From positions 248,001 through 312,000 of the forward strand of contig NZ_WQHX01000005.1 of the NCBI RefSeq assembly GCF_013035425.1: a stretch of DNA of 64,000 nt, given 5' to 3'. Every line of letters starts with the position of its first letter. Within the stretch, counting starts at the first letter, position 1. This stretch comes from Ruegeria arenilitoris. GTDB lineage: Bacteria > Pseudomonadota > Alphaproteobacteria > Rhodobacterales > Rhodobacteraceae. The notes under the pieces are model-generated. The model ran no database searches. It was not told the DNA's origin and saw nothing but the letters and a program-made list of their open reading frames with translations. Positions 36,278 to 45,325 of the stretch are shown here, one piece after another. Both the position numbers and the translations under genes were made by a program.

Positions 36278-36784
36278 TCATTTGGTGTTGGGATGGGACC
36301 TGCCATAAAGACCAACGGCGGCAGCGACAAACAAACCCAAAAGAATGTAACCCGTTATTGCCTCGGTAACAGCCAATGCGCGGCAAAGCCCGGCAGGGCG
36401 TAAGTCTCCAAAGCCCACGGTGGTAAAGGTCACATAAGAGAAATAAAGGACATCAGCGGGACCACCGGCACCCACGACACACAGATCGTAATACCCGAAA
36501 GAACCGTAAACAGCAGCGAAAAGAAAAGGCACAACCTGTATGAAGGAAATGCCCATCAACAAAAGCTGGCGACGTGGAGATCTGACCTGGGTGATGTAAT
36601 ACCACGTCTGAGACACAAGCCAGATCAAGAGGCCAACCGTGGCTATAGTCCCGATTGTGTTCCCTGCGGCAGCCTCGCTTAGATTCGACAGAACAATCCA
36701 GATCAAAAAGCTGGCTAACACTAGACCGCACGCTGCGACCAAGGTCGACTTCCACTCCTCCAAAGTAGTTGGGTCGCGACGCAT
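36278..36784 (-). CDS. Two-pore-helix K+ channel-like protein
   Basis: A 168-residue membrane protein with about four hydrophobic segments. The C-terminal half is an ion-channel pore module with selectivity filter TTVGFGD preceded by the pore helix DVLYFSYVTF and followed by the inner helix AITGYILLGLFVAAAVGLYG. It probably conducts potassium; there is no RCK or cyclic-nucleotide domain attached. The N-terminal pair of TMs (LVLASFLIWIVLSNL, IATVGLLIWLVSQTWYY) is not a clear voltage sensor. Convergent with the SOS gene. Confidence 0.87.
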   Translation of the reverse strand: MRRDPTTLEEWKSTLVAACGLVLASFLIWIVLSNLSEAAAGNTIGTIATVGLLIWLVSQTWYYITQVRSPRRQLLLMGISFIQVVPFLFAAVYGSFGYYDLCVVGAGGPADVLYFSYVTFTTVGFGDLRPAGLCRALAVTEAITGYILLGLFVAAAVGLYGRSHPNTK

Positions 36785-36860
36785 TAGACCTCCGACAGAA
36801 ATACCTGCAGGCGATCATCCAGTTTCCCAGTATTGGTCGCAACCAAAAATAAAAACGAGA

Positions 36861-37766
36861 TCAATCGGAAAATAGGTGTTCTGTGCCGCGATTCCGGGCC
36901 AAGACAATTTGCCGTTGACGTTCTCGAAAACGCGCCTTGTCTTGTTCCGAAGTTTCGTTAACACATTGGTGGCAAGCCACTCCAACCTCGAATTCCGGTC
37001 GCTTCATGTCCTCGGGTCTGATCGGGCGACGACACCCATGGCACAGGCTATGCGGGCCCTCAACCAGCCCGTGCCCAACAGAAACACGATTGTCAAAAAC
37101 AAAACACTCGCCTTGCCAGGTGCTGTCTTTTTCCTGCATTTCCTCGAGATATCGAAGGATGCCGCCTTTTAGGTGATAGACGTCTTCAACCCCTTGCCCC
37201 AAAAGGTAATTAGTGGATTTCTCGCACCGGATGCCTCCGGTGCAAAACATTGCAACGCGCTTATTGTGAAAACGCTCCTTATTTTCCTGCCACCAACGTG
37301 GAAAATCGCGAAAACTGCTAGTTTTAGGGTCTATCGCGCCCTTAAATGTTCCGATTGCCACCTCATAATCATTCCGGGTGTCGATGACCACCACATCATC
37401 AGATCGGATCAAGTCGTTCCAGTCTTGCGGCTCGACGTAATTCCCGACGGTCGCACGTGGATCGACGTTGGGTTGGCCCATCGTGACTATTTCTTTTTTG
37501 AGGCGCACTTTCATTTTTCCGAATGGAGGGTGGTCCGAAGTGGCCTCTTTCCATTCTAAATCCCCGCATCCAGGCAAGCTGCGGATATGGTCCAACACCG
37601 CATCAATTCCGGGACGCGGACCGGCAATGGTGCCGTTAATCCCCTCTTTAGCCAATAACAGGGTTCCTTTAACCGAGTGCGCGCAACACAGTTCCTTCAA
37701 TGCGGGACGCAAGGAGTCTGGGTCGGGGAACCGTGTAAAATGATAGAGGGCAGCGATCGTATACAT
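36861..37766 (-). CDS. trhO: tRNA uridine(34) hydroxylase (rhodanese-domain, YceA/TrhO family)
   Basis: A 301-residue protein with an N-terminal acylphosphatase-like domain (GTLLLAKEGINGTIAG), a rhodanese domain with active-site loop FCTGGIRCEKSTNYLLGQG (catalytic Cys) and a C-terminal zinc-type cysteine region (HSLCHGCRRP, VACHQCVNE). TrhO hydroxylates U34 of wobble tRNAs in an oxygen-dependent, prephenate-independent way. The length is normal. It is a single minus-strand gene. Confidence 0.92.
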   Translation of the reverse strand: MYTIAALYHFTRFPDPDSLRPALKELCCAHSVKGTLLLAKEGINGTIAGPRPGIDAVLDHIRSLPGCGDLEWKEATSDHPPFGKMKVRLKKEIVTMGQPNVDPRATVGNYVEPQDWNDLIRSDDVVVIDTRNDYEVAIGTFKGAIDPKTSSFRDFPRWWQENKERFHNKRVAMFCTGGIRCEKSTNYLLGQGVEDVYHLKGGILRYLEEMQEKDSTWQGECFVFDNRVSVGHGLVEGPHSLCHGCRRPIRPEDMKRPEFEVGVACHQCVNETSEQDKARFRERQRQIVLARNRGTEHLFSD

Positions 37767-37861
37767 GCGCGCGATCTAATGCCAGCGCGTCAAAGACGCA
37801 AGAGAGCGGATTGACGGTAACTTCACCTAGCCATACCGATAGGTCAACAATAGGAGGCCCC

Positions 37862-38455
37862 ATGACCCACGCGCTGCTTGTAATAGATGTCCAGAACGAT
37901 TTCTGCCCTGGCGGCGCTCTTGCCGTTCCCGGCGGAGACGAAGTGGTCGCTCCTATCAACGCGATGATGGCTGATTTTGATGCGGTGATTCTGACGCAAG
38001 ATTGGCATCCGGCGGTACATTCCTCTTTTGCCAGTCAGCATGACGGCAAGAACCCGTTTGACACAACCGAATTGCATTATGGTGAACAGGTTCTTTGGCC
38101 TGATCACTGCGTACAAGGCACAGAAGGTGCCAATTTCCACCCCGGGCTGAATACACATGCCGACTTGGTCCTTCGCAAGGGCTTTCGCAAAGACATCGAC
38201 AGCTACTCCGCCTTTTTTGAAAATGACCGGGAAACACCAACAGGGCTGGAAGGTTATCTGAAATCGCGCGGGATCGCAAAACTGACAATCGTTGGTTTGG
38301 CCACAGATTTCTGCGTACATTATTCCGCCGTTGATGCAGCGCGGCTAGGGTTTGACGTGACTGTTCGTACTGATGCCTGCCGAGCCATCGACATGGAAGG
38401 ATCTCTGGCTGCAGCAAAACAGGCCATGAAGGCAGCAGGTGTCAAGCTTGAGTGA
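37862..38455 (+). CDS. pncA: Nicotinamidase
   Basis: A 197-residue cysteine hydrolase that converts nicotinamide to nicotinate. Catalytic residues are visible: Asp in LVIDVQNDFC, Lys in VLRKGFRKDIDSYS and Cys in GLATDFCVHYSAVDA; the metal-binding DWHP-x-HSSF segment is present. The start ATG 37862 follows a perfect AGGAGG; the longer frame from 37811 is rejected. With pncB (39156) it forms the Preiss-Handler salvage route to NAD. Confidence 0.94.
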   Translation: MTHALLVIDVQNDFCPGGALAVPGGDEVVAPINAMMADFDAVILTQDWHPAVHSSFASQHDGKNPFDTTELHYGEQVLWPDHCVQGTEGANFHPGLNTHADLVLRKGFRKDIDSYSAFFENDRETPTGLEGYLKSRGIAKLTIVGLATDFCVHYSAVDAARLGFDVTVRTDACRAIDMEGSLAAAKQAMKAAGVKLE

Positions 38456-38458
38456 TCG

Positions 38459-38992
38459 CTAAGGCGTCGTTCCCTGAGAGGCCAGAAATTTGATAACAAC
38501 AAAGAAGATTACCGCCAGACCCAAAGCAAACCCAATCCGGCCTATCAACGATTGGCGTTCTGAAACATCCGTCGCGGGCGAGGCGTTAACTTTCGGCGAA
38601 TCTCTCAGTTGTCTGGCAAAACCCGCTTTGGGTCGCGCCGTTCTGACATGTTGCAAGAACTGCCAGAAGTCAAACTCACCACAGTATTCGCCTTGAACGC
38701 CCATGTTTCGGATATTCGCGAATAATCGTTTGAGGATACGCTCGCGGTTTCGGGAATCTTCGGGTGAATAGAATCCGGGCGTGGCATTCTTTCCTGCGGT
38801 TTCCAGGCTAAATCCTGACTCCAGAAATATTCTGCGGATTTTGGGCGAAGCCCCACGCAATGCGTCCGCGGTTTTGATGTCCCGAAATTGCGCGCGCACT
38901 GGGGGGGCACCCGTGACCGGCGTCAGGGCGTGCTCAGGATCAACCTCATCGGGAGCGATCGCGACTATATCAAAGTCGTACTCGAGACCCAT
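38459..38992 (-). CDS. Uncharacterised protein with C-terminal membrane anchor
   Basis: A 177-residue protein of unknown family. Residues ~1-140 are soluble with no clear motif apart from FGEC-free EYCGEFDFWQFLQHVRTA. A single hydrophobic segment near the C-terminus (IGFALGLAVIFFVVIKFLAS) leaves only a few residues after it, so it looks tail-anchored. It is convergent with pncA (3 bp apart) and divergent from pncB. The reading frame is long, has a plausible GAAGG site, and no better frame overlaps it. Confidence 0.6.
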   Translation of the reverse strand: MGLEYDFDIVAIAPDEVDPEHALTPVTGAPPVRAQFRDIKTADALRGASPKIRRIFLESGFSLETAGKNATPGFYSPEDSRNRERILKRLFANIRNMGVQGEYCGEFDFWQFLQHVRTARPKAGFARQLRDSPKVNASPATDVSERQSLIGRIGFALGLAVIFFVVIKFLASQGTTP

Positions 38993-39022
38993 TCACTCAC
39001 TTCAACCTTCTTTTTAACCCAT

Positions 39023-39044
39023 CCCCTCGCTAACTTCCGAGGGG
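39023..39044. promoter_or_regulatory. Inverted repeat between the unknown gene and pncB
   Basis: CCCCTCG-N8-CGAGGGG is a perfect 7-bp inverted repeat in the 163-bp divergent intergenic region. It could be an operator or a leader hairpin of the minus-strand gene. Confidence 0.3.
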
Positions 39045-39155
39045 CACTGACAATAAGCCGGTAATACGACTTGACCTTAGCATTGTTACCTATTTGGCGA
39101 CCCTTGCCAATCACCGCGTCGATTGATCTAACAGCGGAAATTGCAGGAGTTCCCC

Positions 39156-40448
39156 ATGGTCGACATTGCAACGCGTGTCTACAATCACAAATGGAAGATC
39201 GACCCAATTGTAAGGTCTTTAATAGACACAGACTTCTACAAACTGCTGATGTGCCAGTCAGTGTTTCGAAATAAGCCCCAAACAGATGTCACTTTTTCGC
39301 TGATAAATCGTTCGAATCACGTTCCATTGGCAAAATTGATCGACGAAGGCGAATTGCGCGAGCAGTTGGACCACATCCGCTCACTTGGTCTGAGTCGGGG
39401 AGAAAGCACTTGGCTTCGGGGCAATACTTTCTACGGCAAACGGCAAATGTTCCGCTCGGATTTCATGAAATGGTTCGAGAACTTGCGATTGCCGCCCTAT
39501 CACCTTGAACGCAAGGGAGATCAGTACGAACTGACCTTTGAAGGCAAATGGCACGAGGTCATGCTATGGGAAATTCCCGCACTTGCGGTCCTGATGGAGT
39601 TGCGGTCGCGTGCGGTTCTGAATGATATGCGCCGTTTCGAACTGCAGGTGCTTTATGCCCGCGCTATGACACGCGTTTGGGAAAAAATCGAAAAACTACG
39701 GACGATAAAAGGACTCGGGATCGCGGACTTTGGTACGCGGCGGCGGCATTCCTTCCTTTGGCAGGATTGGTGTGTTCAGGCAATGATCGAAGGGCTGGGA
39801 AGGTCTTTCACCGGCACCTCGAACTGCCTGATTGCTATGCGGCGCGAGGTTGAAGCGATCGGAACCAACGCCCATGAACTGCCCATGGTCTATTCCGCTT
39901 TGGCAAACACGGACGAAGAGTTAGCTCAGGCACCATACGATGTTCTAAGCGACTGGCACGAAGAACATGACGGTAACTTGCGCATCATCCTACCGGATAC
40001 GTACGGAACCAAGGGGTTCCTGGAACGCGCACCAGACTGGCTTGCAGGATGGACCGGGATCCGTATCGACAGCGGTGATCCGGCAAAGGCCGCCAAAATC
40101 GCGATTGACTGGTGGAAATCTCGCGGCGAGGACCCGTTGCAAAAGAGGATTATCTTTTCTGACGGGTTGGACGTGGACAAGATCCGCGATCTGCACGCGC
40201 AGTTCGCCGATCTGACCTCGGTATCATTTGGCTGGGGCACCTTGTTAACGAACGATTTTCGCGGCCTTGTACCTGGCGACGCGTTGGCCCCATTTTCTCT
40301 GGTCTGCAAGGCCGTATCTGCCAATGGACGCCCGACAGTTAAACTGTCGGATAACCCAGAAAAGGCAATGGGTCCCGCCGACGAAATCAAACGCTACAAG
40401 CGTGTCTTCGGCGTCGGAGTGCAGGATTCGATCGAGGTAATCGTCTGA
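39156..40448 (+). CDS. pncB: Nicotinate phosphoribosyltransferase
   Basis: A 430-residue enzyme that joins nicotinate and PRPP to nicotinate mononucleotide. Family features are SLIDTDFYKLLMCQSVF, IADFGTRRRHSFLWQDWCVQ with the catalytic His region, FTGTSNCLIAM, IRIDSGDPAKAAK and SVSFGWGTLLTNDF in the phosphate-binding part. ATG 39156 follows AGGAG; the TTG at 39141 is less likely. It works downstream of PncA in NAD salvage. Confidence 0.94.
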   Translation: MVDIATRVYNHKWKIDPIVRSLIDTDFYKLLMCQSVFRNKPQTDVTFSLINRSNHVPLAKLIDEGELREQLDHIRSLGLSRGESTWLRGNTFYGKRQMFRSDFMKWFENLRLPPYHLERKGDQYELTFEGKWHEVMLWEIPALAVLMELRSRAVLNDMRRFELQVLYARAMTRVWEKIEKLRTIKGLGIADFGTRRRHSFLWQDWCVQAMIEGLGRSFTGTSNCLIAMRREVEAIGTNAHELPMVYSALANTDEELAQAPYDVLSDWHEEHDGNLRIILPDTYGTKGFLERAPDWLAGWTGIRIDSGDPAKAAKIAIDWWKSRGEDPLQKRIIFSDGLDVDKIRDLHAQFADLTSVSFGWGTLLTNDFRGLVPGDALAPFSLVCKAVSANGRPTVKLSDNPEKAMGPADEIKRYKRVFGVGVQDSIEVIV

Positions 40449-40451
40449 TTG

Positions 40452-41903
40452 CTAGCCGTGAAAGGCCGCAACCGTTTTTAACTGCGAAAAGCCGTACAGA
40501 GCTTCAAACCCCTTTTCGCGACCATGACCCGATTTACCAACACCGCCGAACGGCAGTTCGACGCCCCCACCTGCGCCGTAGTTGTTGATGAAAATTTGCC
40601 CGGAACGCAGCCGTTTCGCCAGCCGCATTTGTCGTGCCCCGTTGGCAGTCCAGATACTCGCCACAAGACCATATTCTGTGCTGTTTGCTACTGTTAGAGC
40701 CTGTTCTTCAGTGTCAAATGGAATCAAGACCTGAACTGGGCCAAATATCTCATCTCGCGCCAGAACATGATCCGACGGAACATCACAGTACAATGTCGGC
40801 TTTACATAGGCGCCATTGTCGGGGGCACCCGAAACTATCTGACCCTGCGCGGCAATCGTCAGGTCAGACCCTATTTTAAAAAAATTACTGACTATTTCCT
40901 TTTGCCGATCCGAGATCAAGGGGCCGATCCTTAGGTCTTGCAAAGCCGGGCCTACCGTCAGTTGCGCATACGCCTCTGCCATGCGGGACTTAACCTTATC
41001 GTAAACGCCGCGTTGCACAAGAATGCGGGACGAGGCCGAGCATGTTTGTCCCGCATTCTGAATTCCCGCGTTGACGAGAAATGGTAGCGCGGCATCCAAA
41101 TCGGCGTCATCAAACACCAGTTGCGGTGATTTGCCTCCCAATTCCAACGTTACAGGCACCACATTGCGCCCTGCAGATTGCTGCACCAGCGCCCCAGTTT
41201 CGACCGAACCAGTGAACGAAATATGATTCACACCTGGATGCGACGACAAAGCTGCCCCGGCTTCGGCGCCCAATCCCGTGACGACGTTCAACGCGCCAGC
41301 GGGCAGTCCAGCCTCTAGCGCTAAGTGGGCAAAAGCCAACGCGGTCAAACACGCCTCTTCCGCCGGTTTCAGAACACAGGCATTTCCCATCGCCAAAGCC
41401 GCGCCGACGGACCGGCCAATTATCTGCATTGGATAATTCCACGGCACAATATGACCGGTAACCCCGTGCGGTTCGCGCAGCGTATAAACGGTATACCCGT
41501 CCAAATAGGGTATAGTCTGCCCCATAACCTTATCCGCCGCACCGCCATAGAATTCGCAATAACGCGCTAAAGCGACGGCATCTGCCTTTGCTTGGGTTAA
41601 CGGTTTCCCCACGTCCACTGCCTCCAGCTGCGCCAGCTCATCGACACGCTCGGAAACCAATCGGCTCAATCGCGACAAGATACGCCCCCGTTCAAACGCT
41701 GTCATTCTGCCCCAATCGCCGTCTCGGGCGGATTGGGCCGCGTTTACTGCGGCATCCACATCCCAAGTTTCACCTCGCGCGATACGACATATTTCGGTCC
41801 CATCAGAAGGGTTCTTAAGCGCCAGGGTTTTGCCAGTCGCTGAGGAAAGCCATTCGCCACCGATCAAAACCAGACTTGGATCAAACCAAAGCGCTTGCGA
41901 CAT
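40452..41903 (-). CDS. NAD(P)+-dependent aldehyde dehydrogenase
   Basis: A 483-residue ALDH-superfamily enzyme with the general-base Glu in LELGGKSPQLVF, the nucleophilic Cys in NAGQTCSASSRI, the cofactor region IVPWNYPMQI and FTGSVETG, and the end NNYGAGGGVELPFGGVGKSG. The pattern fits betaine/amino-aldehyde dehydrogenases more than succinate-semialdehyde types, but the substrate is not fixed. It is the last gene of the ABC-importer unit (20 bp after the ATPase), so it may oxidise an aldehyde derived from the imported compound. Confidence 0.87.
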   Translation of the reverse strand: MSQALWFDPSLVLIGGEWLSSATGKTLALKNPSDGTEICRIARGETWDVDAAVNAAQSARDGDWGRMTAFERGRILSRLSRLVSERVDELAQLEAVDVGKPLTQAKADAVALARYCEFYGGAADKVMGQTIPYLDGYTVYTLREPHGVTGHIVPWNYPMQIIGRSVGAALAMGNACVLKPAEEACLTALAFAHLALEAGLPAGALNVVTGLGAEAGAALSSHPGVNHISFTGSVETGALVQQSAGRNVVPVTLELGGKSPQLVFDDADLDAALPFLVNAGIQNAGQTCSASSRILVQRGVYDKVKSRMAEAYAQLTVGPALQDLRIGPLISDRQKEIVSNFFKIGSDLTIAAQGQIVSGAPDNGAYVKPTLYCDVPSDHVLARDEIFGPVQVLIPFDTEEQALTVANSTEYGLVASIWTANGARQMRLAKRLRSGQIFINNYGAGGGVELPFGGVGKSGHGREKGFEALYGFSQLKTVAAFHG

Positions 41904-41924
41904 AAGGTGCTCCTGTTTCAGGCT

Positions 41925-43529
41925 CTAATAAGACGTTTTTGCCAATTTTATTTCAGGCAGACGCGGTGATGCCGCAATCAATTCTCGAGTATACGCGTGT
42001 TGCGGGTCTGAAAAAACATGTTCGGTTTTTCCTTGTTCGACGATCCGCCCTGCCCGCATGACCATCACCCGGTCTGTAATGGTTCGAACAACGCTCAAAT
42101 CGTGGCTGATAAATAAATAGGTCAGATGATACTCCCGGCATAGTTTCGCCAGCAGATCGAGGATCTGCGCACGAACCGAAACATCAAGGGCCGACACAGC
42201 CTCGTCAAACAGGATCAGTTCGGGGCGGATTATCAAGGCCCGCGCAATTGCAATCCGCTGACGCTGCCCGCCTGAAAACTCGTGAATGTACTTTCCCGCG
42301 TCGTCAGGGTTAAGGCCAACAGCCGTCAACATTTCAGCAACGCGGTGATGCCTTTCAGCTTGGGTAGGAGGTGTTTCCAAGAGGTGGAGTGGTTCAGTAA
42401 TCAGACGCCCGACGCGGTGACGGGGGTTAAAGCTGCCGAACGGATCCTGAAACACAACCTGTAACTTTCTTCGTACCTCAAGATTAGGCTTGTGGCCAGT
42501 GAAGACCGGCTGGCCATCCAACCGAATTTGACCGCTCTGGACATCTTCCAACCCTAAAATTGCCCTTGTTAGGGTCGATTTTCCGCAACCAGATTCACCA
42601 ACCAGCCCCAGACGCTCACCACTGTTTAATGTAAAGCTGACTGAGTCGACCGCTCTGTGATGCTTTGGGTTTTCGAAAAGGCGGCCTCGCGGCAATCGAT
42701 ATTCACGCACGACATCAGCGACTTCCAGCAGAACCCGTGGCTTCGGTGTTTTTGGTAACTCGACCTGATGGCCGGATGCTTCAAACAACATACGAGTATA
42801 TGGGTGCTTCATATTGCTCAGCAGGTGTTGCGTTTCCCCCTCTTCGACCACGATACCATTGCGCATTACAACAATCCTGTCGGCCAGATCCGCAACCACG
42901 GCCAGATCATGGGTGATCATCAACAGGCCCATGCCGTATTCTTTCACCAAACCCTTAAGCAACCCGAGAATCTGTGCTTGTGTCGTGACATCCAGTGCCG
43001 TCGTTGGCTCGTCCGCAATTAGCAACTTAGGCCTTAGCGCAATGGCCATTGCGATGACAACGCGCTGGCGCTGACCGCCCGAAAGTTCATGCGGATAGCG
43101 AGATAACGGAAATCGATCAGGTGGCAGGCCTACCCGGATCAGAACGTCGCGGGTTTTCTCATACGCCTTGTCGGGAGACGTGGCCTTGTGGATCAAAATA
43201 GTCTCGGCCACTTGATCACCTATAGTCTTCACCGGGTTCAGGGCCGTCATCGGTTCTTGGAACACCATTCCAACTGCGGCCCCGCGTAAATTGCACATCT
43301 GGGCTTCGGACAGTCCCAATAAGTTCTGCCCGTTCAAGTCAATCTCACCCTTTTGAACGGATCCGCTTGGAAGAAGCTGCATAACCGCCAGAGCTGTCAT
43401 GGATTTACCCGACCCGCTTTCCCCGGTCACAGCCACGATCTGTCCAGAATCTATGGACAGGTTAATTTGCTCGAGTATCGGGCGATCTTCGATTTCAACC
43501 GAGAGATTTGTTATTTGCAACAAGCTCAT
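41925..43529 (-). CDS. Peptide/opine-type ABC importer ATPase, fused double-ATPase form
   Basis: A 534-residue protein joining two ATPase domains (DppD- plus DppF-like). Domain 1 has Walker A GESGSGKS, signature LSGGQRQR and Walker [12 protein letters not shown]. Domain 2 has Walker A GESGCGKS, signature FSGGQRQR and Walker [12 protein letters not shown]. Each is followed by the C-terminal extension typical of oligopeptide transporters. ATG 43529 overlaps the permease stop (ATGA, 43526-43529) and opens the family N-terminus [11 protein letters not shown], so the longer frame from 43562 is rejected. Confidence 0.93.
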   Translation of the reverse strand: MSLLQITNLSVEIEDRPILEQINLSIDSGQIVAVTGESGSGKSMTALAVMQLLPSGSVQKGEIDLNGQNLLGLSEAQMCNLRGAAVGMVFQEPMTALNPVKTIGDQVAETILIHKATSPDKAYEKTRDVLIRVGLPPDRFPLSRYPHELSGGQRQRVVIAMAIALRPKLLIADEPTTALDVTTQAQILGLLKGLVKEYGMGLLMITHDLAVVADLADRIVVMRNGIVVEEGETQHLLSNMKHPYTRMLFEASGHQVELPKTPKPRVLLEVADVVREYRLPRGRLFENPKHHRAVDSVSFTLNSGERLGLVGESGCGKSTLTRAILGLEDVQSGQIRLDGQPVFTGHKPNLEVRRKLQVVFQDPFGSFNPRHRVGRLITEPLHLLETPPTQAERHHRVAEMLTAVGLNPDDAGKYIHEFSGGQRQRIAIARALIIRPELILFDEAVSALDVSVRAQILDLLAKLCREYHLTYLFISHDLSVVRTITDRVMVMRAGRIVEQGKTEHVFSDPQHAYTRELIAASPRLPEIKLAKTSY

Positions 43530-44341
43530 GCCCGCGCCACCCGGATACGAGGATCCAACCAATCCCTCAACCCGTCGCCCAATAAGTTCAACCCCAGTAC
43601 GGTTACAATGATCGCCAGTCCGGGGATCAGAGCCAAATGCGGTGCAATTCCGACCATTGTCTGCGCATCGGCCAACATGCGGCCCCAGCTCGGTGTGGGT
43701 GGCTGCGCGCCAAGACCAACATAACTCAACCCAGCTTCCGCAAGAATTCCCAGAGAGAACTGGATGGTACCCTGAACGATCAACAAATTGGCAACGTTGG
43801 GCAGAATATGCTCAATTGAAATTCTGGCAGTTCCCTTGCCCGCAACGCGGGCGGCAAGGATGAACTCTCGCTCCCACAGCGATAACGCGGCACCGCGCGA
43901 TATCCGGGCGAATACAGGAATGTTGAAAATGCCGATTGCGATGATTGCGTTAATTGCCCCAGCCCCAAAAACGGCAGTGATAAGGATTGCTATGACCAAA
44001 GAGGGGAAGGCAAAAACCAAATCATTGCCACGCATGATTACTTCGTCGAGCCAGGATCCTTTTCGCGCAGCGGCAGTCAATCCAAGTGGCACGCCCAGCG
44101 CGATGCCGATTCCGACGGCTACTAGCGCCACGGCAATCGAAGTACGGGCACCGACCATAATCATCGAAAACATGTCGCGTCCGAAATGATCGGTCCCGAA
44201 CCAATGCGTATTGTCCGGAGTTGCGAGCTTGGACGGAATATCCAATGCGGCGTGATCATATGGTGTCCAAATGAACGAAACCAATGCCGCAAGAACTACC
44301 AAGGAGGACAACGCTGCCCCCAGGATTAGATTTCGGCTCAT
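43526..44341 (-). CDS. Peptide-type ABC importer permease (DppC-like)
   Basis: A 271-residue inner-membrane permease with about six TM segments. It has the N-terminal DppC loop HWFGTDHFGRDMFSMIMVGA and the EAA-type loop ISRGAALSLWEREFILAAR, followed by LGLNLLGDGLRDWLDPRI. With the DppB-like partner it forms the channel energised by the double ATPase. It overlaps both neighbours by ATGA. Confidence 0.92.
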   Translation of the reverse strand: MSRNLILGAALSSLVVLAALVSFIWTPYDHAALDIPSKLATPDNTHWFGTDHFGRDMFSMIMVGARTSIAVALVAVGIGIALGVPLGLTAAARKGSWLDEVIMRGNDLVFAFPSLVIAILITAVFGAGAINAIIAIGIFNIPVFARISRGAALSLWEREFILAARVAGKGTARISIEHILPNVANLLIVQGTIQFSLGILAEAGLSYVGLGAQPPTPSWGRMLADAQTMVGIAPHLALIPGLAIIVTVLGLNLLGDGLRDWLDPRIRVARA

Positions 44342-45285
44342 GTCCTGCTCCTGAGCCGGGGATCAACGGCGGCATATGCCAGGTCAACTAGAAAGTTCAC
44401 TGTGATAACGGCAAAGACCAGTAACATCACAACAGATTCCACAACAATCAGGTCTCGGGCTGAAATCGCCTGAAACACCAGCCGCCCCAACCCTGGAAGA
44501 TAAAAAACCTGCTCTATGATGATGGACCCGGCCAGCAGAAACGAAAATTGCAACCCGATAATAGTTAGCACCGGAATTAAAGCATTCCGAACACCGTGCC
44601 GCCACAAAGCCTGACGTCGAGACAGGCCCTTGGCACGCGCGGTGCGCATATAATCTTCCCCCAGTATGTCCAATAGCGCGGATCGCATAACTCGGGCCAG
44701 AATCGCCGCCTGAGGTAAGGCAAGGGCGATAGCAGGAAGGGTCAAGGAATGCAGTCCGACCCAAAGCCCGCTCTCCCAACCAGCAAAACCGCCAGCGTTA
44801 AACCAAGGCAGATTAATCGCAAAAATCAAAACGAGCATCATTGCGAACCAGAAGTTGGGCACCGCGATGCCAAGTTGTGTCGCGCCCATCACAGCCAAAT
44901 CCCCCGGCTTGCCGCGTCTTGCTGCCGCATAAATTCCGGCTGGAAAAGCTATCATTGTCGAAAGTGCTAGAGCGTAAAGCGCTAGCGGAAGTGATACCCA
45001 CAACCGGTCAGCGATCATTTGCGAAACAGGAGTGCGATAGGTATATGAGGTGCCAAAATCTCCGACCAGCATTCCCCCAATCCAATTCAAATACCGGTCG
45101 AATTTGGAAACATCTAACCCAAGTTCTGCCCGCAGCGCAGCAAGTGTGTCTTCTTGGGCGTTGACACCCAACATGAACGATGCCGGATCGCCCGGAGCAA
45201 CTTCGATTACTGCAAAGATAACAACCGATGAAACCACAAGGCTGATTACCAGCGACATCAAACGTTTGAGAGTGTAGCGAAGCAT
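44338..45285 (-). CDS. Peptide-type ABC importer permease (DppB-like)
   Basis: A 315-residue permease with about six TM segments. The family start MLRYTLKRLMSLVISL, the EAA loop VMRSALLDILGEDYMRTARA and the end FLVDLAYAAVDPRLR are all present. It lies 40 bp downstream of the ligand-gated channel gene and overlaps the DppC-like gene (44338-44341). Confidence 0.92.
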   Translation of the reverse strand: MLRYTLKRLMSLVISLVVSSVVIFAVIEVAPGDPASFMLGVNAQEDTLAALRAELGLDVSKFDRYLNWIGGMLVGDFGTSYTYRTPVSQMIADRLWVSLPLALYALALSTMIAFPAGIYAAARRGKPGDLAVMGATQLGIAVPNFWFAMMLVLIFAINLPWFNAGGFAGWESGLWVGLHSLTLPAIALALPQAAILARVMRSALLDILGEDYMRTARAKGLSRRQALWRHGVRNALIPVLTIIGLQFSFLLAGSIIIEQVFYLPGLGRLVFQAISARDLIVVESVVMLLVFAVITVNFLVDLAYAAVDPRLRSRT

Positions 45286-45325
45286 GGTTTAGACGTTAGA
45301 GTCACATACTCCGCTGGTCCAGAAC

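Noticed and set aside
36639..36875. Plus-strand 78-codon frame overlapping the K+ channel
   Set aside because: Antisense to the channel gene and lacks homology features.
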